This document shows, piece after piece, positions 60,776 to 64,000 of a stretch of DNA of 64,000 nt. The translations under genes and the position numbers were made by a program. Under the pieces are notes generated by a model. The model made no database searches. It saw nothing but the letters and a program-made list of their open reading frames with translations, and had not been told where the DNA came from. Each line of letters begins with the position of its first letter. Position 1 is the stretch's first letter. Origin of the DNA: Candidatus Cloacimonadota bacterium (GTDB taxonomy: Bacteria > Cloacimonadota > Cloacimonadia > Cloacimonadales > Cloacimonadaceae); the NCBI GenBank assembly GCA_028706475.1, contig JAQWBI010000001.1:1-64000 (forward strand). Direction: 5' to 3'.

Positions 60776-61678
60776 TCAGGACAGAGCCAGCATGCGGTCT
60801 ATGCTTTCTCTTGCTTTCTTTGCTATTGCTTCATCCACCACAATGTGATGGCGGCTTTCTTCTAAAGCCTTCAATACATCCCGCACTGTGGTCTTTTTCA
60901 TGTTCTGACACACCGCTTTGGGAGATAGCGTAATGATCTTTTTATTCGGATAAATATGCTTCAGATAGTCCGTCAGCCCGTTCTCTGTGGCTATTATCAC
61001 CTTGTCGTTTTGCTCCACATACTTCATCATGCCTCCGGTGGACATCACCATATCTGCTTCATTCACGATGACGGGATCACATTCCGGATGCGCCAGCAGT
61101 GCGTAATCTGGATACTTGGTTTTCAGATTGCGGATGTCTCCCAGTCCAAAGCCCCATTGATGGGTGGGACAGTAACCGTTCCAGGTGATCACCTTACGCC
61201 CGCTCTGATGCGCTGCCCAGGAGCCCAGGTTTCGATCCGGCACAAAGAGTATATCCTTATCCGCCGGCAGTGATTGCAACACCTTCACAGCATTGGAGGA
61301 TGTACAGCAGATATCGCTTTCGGCTTTCACTTCCACCGTGCTGTTTACATAACACACCACCGGACTGCCGGGATGCTGGGCTTTGAACTGCCGCAATTGG
61401 TCCGCACTTATCATGTCCGCCATGGGGCATCCTGCGTCCAGCACGGGCAGGAGCACTGTGGAGCTTTCATTCAGAATGGCTGCAGTTTCTGCCATGAATC
61501 TCACGCCGCAAAAGACGATCATGGGATTCTTCAGATCCCGCGAGAGCATTGCCAATTGCAGTGAATCCCCGCGATAATCCGCCAAATCCTGGATTTCCAC
61601 AGCCTGATAGTTATGCGCCAAAATCAGTGCATTATGCTGTTTTTTAAGCAGCAATATTCTATCGATTATATCGTTCAT
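60776..61678 (-). CDS. nadA: Quinolinate synthase A
   Basis: [4Fe-4S] enzyme making quinolinate from iminoaspartate and dihydroxyacetone phosphate. The 300-aa short form has cluster Cys in DAGCPMAD, WNGYCPTH and KAVCQNMK. LILAHNYQ and DLADYRGDS start the fold. ATG 61678 follows AAGGAACAG. nadB and nadC are not in the window. Confidence 0.95.
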   Translation of the reverse strand: MNDIIDRILLLKKQHNALILAHNYQAVEIQDLADYRGDSLQLAMLSRDLKNPMIVFCGVRFMAETAAILNESSTVLLPVLDAGCPMADMISADQLRQFKAQHPGSPVVCYVNSTVEVKAESDICCTSSNAVKVLQSLPADKDILFVPDRNLGSWAAHQSGRKVITWNGYCPTHQWGFGLGDIRNLKTKYPDYALLAHPECDPVIVNEADMVMSTGGMMKYVEQNDKVIIATENGLTDYLKHIYPNKKIITLSPKAVCQNMKKTTVRDVLKALEESRHHIVVDEAIAKKARESIDRMLALS

Positions 61679-61690
61679 TATCTGTTCCTT

Positions 61691-62125
61691 TTAGTGTCCG
61701 CTGGAGCCAAATCCCCCCGCTGCTCTGTGGGTTTCGTCCAGGCGTTCACACTGCTCAAATTCTATGCTTTCCACCCGCTGTATGACCATCTGGGCGATGC
61801 GCATACCGGGCGTAATCGTTACTGTTTTTCTACTCAGATTGATCAGGATCACTCTGATCTCGCCCCGATAATCCGAATCGATGGTTCCCGGAGCGTTCAA
61901 TACACTCAACCCCAGCTTCAGAGCCAGACCGCTGCGCGGGCGAATCTGCGCTTCATGGTTTTCGGGCAGAGAGATCGCCAGACCGGTAGGCACCGCTATC
62001 CGCTCAATAGGCTCCAGAAGGATGTCTTCTGGGATGCAGGCATAGAGATCGTATCCGGCGGCACCGCTGCTCATCCGCCGGGGTTCGACGGCGTCGGGAT
62101 GCAGCTTTTGATAGCTGATTTTCAT
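61691..62125 (-). CDS. dut: dUTP diphosphatase
   Basis: Trimeric dUTPase of 144 aa, producing dUMP and preventing uracil incorporation. The five motifs are visible, including [38 protein letters not shown] and [13 protein letters not shown] 62125 overlaps the ispA stop as ATGA. Confidence 0.95.
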   Translation of the reverse strand: MKISYQKLHPDAVEPRRMSSGAAGYDLYACIPEDILLEPIERIAVPTGLAISLPENHEAQIRPRSGLALKLGLSVLNAPGTIDSDYRGEIRVILINLSRKTVTITPGMRIAQMVIQRVESIEFEQCERLDETHRAAGGFGSSGH

Positions 62126-63012
62126 GACTTGCGGTTCAATAGATAATCCGCCAATACCATCAGGCGCAAACCGCGTTCGCCAAAGTGAGAGATGCTTTCT
62201 TTGGCCTTTGCGGTAAGATCCATGGCCATCTGCCGGCTTTGTTCGATACCATAAATAGCAGGGAAAGTAGCTTTGCCCTGAGCTTCGTCTTTACCAATGC
62301 TCTTACCCAGTTTTGCCTCGCTACCTTCTATATCCAGCAGGTCATCGACAATCTGGAAGACCAGACCGATTTTGGTGCCATAATCTTCGATAATGGCCAG
62401 GTCTTTGGCACTGGCTTTTGCGGCAAGGGCGCCAAAACGCAGGCTCACATTGATCAGCTTCGCAGTTTTATTGTTATGAATAAAGTTCAGGGTCTTTTTA
62501 TCCACATTCTTACCCTCGGAATCGATATCCATCATCTGTCCGGCGATCACACCTTTGATGCCCGCTTCCTGAGCCAATTCGCGCACAAATTGCACTTTCA
62601 GGGCATCGTCGATCTCGGCATAGGTAATCAGTTCAAAGGCATTTACCAAAAGAGAATCCCCTGCCAATAGCGCTACACCTTCTCCGAATACGGCATGACA
62701 GGATTTCTTGCCGCGACGGTATTCATCGTCATCGATGTCCGGCAGATCATCATGGATGAGCGTGTAGGTGTGGATCATCTCGATGGCAGCGGCAACCGGA
62801 GCGATGGCATCCAATTCGTCTTTATAGAGTTGATAAGCCAGAAATGTGAGATATGGGCGCAAGCGTTTTCCACCGGCAAAGGTACTGTATCTGAGAGCTT
62901 TATGTATATCCTTGGGGTATTCGTCCTTGCGGGGCAGATAACGATCCAGGATGATATTCACCAATTCCTGTTTTTCTTTCATGTCCTTTTTTAAGAGTAC
63001 TTTAGGATCCAT
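62122..63012 (-). CDS. ispA: Polyprenyl (farnesyl/geranylgeranyl) diphosphate synthase
   Basis: Chain-elongating prenyltransferase of 296 aa. The first Asp-rich motif is [11 protein letters not shown], then RRGKKSCH; the second is [20 protein letters not shown] is typical of the family. Product length (C15 or C20) cannot be fixed by eye. ATG 63012 overlaps xseB by 11 nt, matching the common xseB-ispA pairing. Confidence 0.93.
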   Translation of the reverse strand: MDPKVLLKKDMKEKQELVNIILDRYLPRKDEYPKDIHKALRYSTFAGGKRLRPYLTFLAYQLYKDELDAIAPVAAAIEMIHTYTLIHDDLPDIDDDEYRRGKKSCHAVFGEGVALLAGDSLLVNAFELITYAEIDDALKVQFVRELAQEAGIKGVIAGQMMDIDSEGKNVDKKTLNFIHNNKTAKLINVSLRFGALAAKASAKDLAIIEDYGTKIGLVFQIVDDLLDIEGSEAKLGKSIGKDEAQGKATFPAIYGIEQSRQMAMDLTAKAKESISHFGERGLRLMVLADYLLNRKS

Positions 63013-63238
63013 TATTCATCTCCTGAACCTTACCCGGGAGTTCTTCGCTGAGGATCTTGATCTTGGCTTCCGCCTCACCCAGCTTCGCTTGACAGCGCTT
63101 GAGATAGTCCACTCCCCGGGCATAGAGCTGTAGCATCTCATCAAGATTTGTCGCATTATTCGAGAGCCGGTCAACGATCTCCTCCAAGGCTTTCAAAGCC
63201 TCTTCAAAACTGAGCTCTTCGGGATTTGTATTTTCCAT
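63002..63238 (-). CDS. xseB: Exodeoxyribonuclease VII small subunit
   Basis: Small helical subunit of exonuclease VII, 78 aa. The motif LSFEEALKALEEIVDRLSNN, then LDEMLQLYARGVDYLKRCQAKL, is characteristic. ATG 63238 has GGGAGAG upstream; a longer frame lacks support. xseA is not adjacent. It heads the eleven-gene minus-strand run. Confidence 0.93.
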   Translation of the reverse strand: MENTNPEELSFEEALKALEEIVDRLSNNATNLDEMLQLYARGVDYLKRCQAKLGEAEAKIKILSEELPGKVQEMNNGS

Positions 63239-63264
63239 GCTTCTCTCCCTTATCTTTTTGACCG

Positions 63265-63292
63265 AGTATAAGCAATTCATGGATTCTGTCAA
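63265..63292 (-). promoter_or_regulatory. Promoter of the xseB-ispA-dut-nadA run
   Basis: TTGACA on the minus strand at 63292-63287 and TATACT at 63270-63265, 16-bp spacer, about 27 bp before the xseB ATG. This is the best promoter match in the window. Confidence 0.7.
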
Positions 63293-63498
63293 ACAAAAAA
63301 TTCATTCTTTGTTCAAATACAGATAATTGCAGGGCTGATATTTCTGGAAATAGCAGCAAAGATTAGTAGTCATACGATACTATATTCGAAGTTGATGTTG
63401 AAACTTTTATATTGCAGAAGCTTCATATTGAATCATTTCGGCTGTTTAAGCGGTAATCCACAGCGTTCTACCTCTCTATATTATCCTGTTTAAAAGCA

Positions 63499-63550
63499 GA
63501 TATCATCCCGTTATTATCGAGTGAGCACTGGATGATAACGCCTTTATATC
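63499..63550 (-). repeat. 52-bp dispersed palindromic element, copy E
   Basis: Half-sites GATATCATCCC and GTTATTATCGA, centre GTGAGCAC, then TGGATGATAAC and GCCTTTATATC. Orientation is reversed like copy B. The right flank AGCTTCGGCACTGCTTGA matches the arm of copy B. Confidence 0.85.
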
Positions 63551-63661
63551 AGCTTCGGCACTGCTTGAATAGTACGCAGATTGCACGGAATTACCCTCTT
63601 TCTTTACCCGGATCTGTATTCACTCAATTTGATGCTGTTCAATCCGCTCATAATGCTTATT

Positions 63662-63850
63662 TCAGATATAAAATCTACTACCTGCTTTTTTCCTACCAGC
63701 TTCAACCACTACAAAGTAGATACCGCCGCTTACCTGTTTACCAGAATCATCTCTGCCGTCCCATTGGAAAGTGTGATCGCCTGATGAATTGGAGCTTTTG
63801 CCGGGACTTCGAATCAGCTGGCCTTTGATGTTATAAATACTGAACCTATA
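63662..63850 (-). pseudogene. Remnant of a FlgD-like/T9SS sorting domain
   Basis: The minus-strand frame encodes about 60 residues resembling the end of a C-terminal sorting domain: FSIYNIKGQLIR, FQWDGRDDSGKQVSGGIYFV. Upstream of this there is no YPNP start, no mature domain and no signal peptide. The end AGRKKAGSRFYI lacks the usual hydrophobic-basic tail. It looks like a decayed 3' end of a secreted-protein gene. Confidence 0.6.
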
Positions 63851-63905
63851 GAACTCTGGTTCTGGACGTAAAGACCGACAGCTTAAGCCATTCCAAAAAA
63901 AGAAA

Positions 63906-63933
63906 TTGACAAAATAAAAGTCCGTATAAAAAT
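63906..63933 (+). promoter_or_regulatory. Putative promoter for right-edge gene
   Basis: TTGACA at 63906-63911 with AT-rich TATAAAAAT at 63925-63933; spacing to any -10 hexamer is short (13-16 bp). Confidence 0.3.
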
Positions 63934-63994
63934 GAAAGTGCATGGGATTTCATGTGAATACGTGATTTATCCCTCGAATAATATGGAGGTATAT

Positions 63995-64000
63995 ATGCCG
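63995..64000 (+). CDS. Start of a gene cut by the window edge
   Basis: ATG at 63995, with GGAGG at 63985-63989 and a 5-nt gap, begins a frame that leaves the window after two codons. An in-frame ATG lies at 63983. The product cannot be judged. Confidence 0.35.

Larger units (their letters stand above)
63239..63994. other. Intergenic region with promoter, palindrome copy E and a gene remnant
   Basis: It holds the xseB promoter (63292-63265), the 52-bp palindrome (63499-63550), a decayed sorting-domain remnant (63662-63850, minus), and a TTGACA box at 63906-63911 toward the partial gene at the right edge. No other gene is supported. Confidence 0.6.

Noticed and set aside
8731-63550. The dispersed palindrome as a CRISPR repeat
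   Set aside because: Copies are single, about 10 kb apart, with no spacer array and no cas genes.

Overview
The window looks like chromosome of a Gram-negative, strictly anaerobic bacterium of the Fibrobacterota-Chlorobiota-Bacteroidota neighbourhood, most like Candidatus Cloacimonadota. That assignment is inference. It rests on Kdo/LPS and Lpt export genes, FadL-type and other beta-barrel proteins, secreted proteins with FlgD-like C-terminal sorting domains, a DUF4837 lipoprotein, a monomeric [FeFe]-hydrogenase, RpoN, and an HPr kinase with EI and HPr but no EII permease. No phage, plasmid, insertion sequence, CRISPR array or rRNA gene was seen. Genes are tightly packed, with many ATGA, GTGA, TAATG or TGATG junctions and several GTG or TTG starts.

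Layout. 327-4478 (+): nucleotide-sugar dehydrogenase, a YprB-type nuclease with TPRs, a hypothetical protein, a 51-aa Cys-rich ORF and rsmD. 4471-8561 (-): lamin-tail secreted protein and glgP. 8879-24143 (-): sixteen nearly contiguous genes read metK-kdsA-kdsC-lptC-lptA-like-lptB-rpoN-lpdA-hpf-hprK-ptsH-ptsI-pgi-thioredoxin-thioesterase-comEA-like. They join Kdo synthesis and LPS export to sigma-54, ribosome hibernation and a regulatory PTS. tRNA-Lys(CUU) lies upstream, separated from metK by a leader that can fold into competing hairpins. 24691-29510: cell-envelope proteins. 29746-38032 (-): SIMPL protein, BatA-like membrane protein, outer-membrane protein, lipoprotein, radical SAM protein and HydA. 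38675-40893 (+): Rrf2 regulator, divergent cysteine desulfurase and an IscU with an extra C-terminal domain. 41081-47044 (+): corA, queD, engB, mnmG, kdsB and a 5'-nucleotidase. 47054-48277 (-): aroA. 48813-54234 (+): dCMP deaminase, a complete ECF transporter with an accessory periplasmic protein, an M23 peptidase and thiamine pyrophosphokinase. 54528-63238 (-): an eleven-gene run from xseB, ispA, dut and nadA to a secreted nuclease.

The most interesting unexplained signal is a dispersed intergenic element. Six copies share a core of exactly 52 bp: two 11-bp half-sites, an 8-bp GTGnnCAC centre and the half-sites inverted. Copies lie at 8731, 26872, 38223, 48614, 54386 and 63499, four of them between divergent transcripts. 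They sit beside mosaic islands of other short repeats shared between intergenic regions. The conserved 11-bp phasing, constant length and conserved polarity suggest a protein-binding or mobile palindromic element that I do not recognise.

Start sites were adjusted where a Shine-Dalgarno sequence, signal peptide or stop-start overlap favoured a shorter form. All family assignments come from reading motifs by eye; no database search was run.
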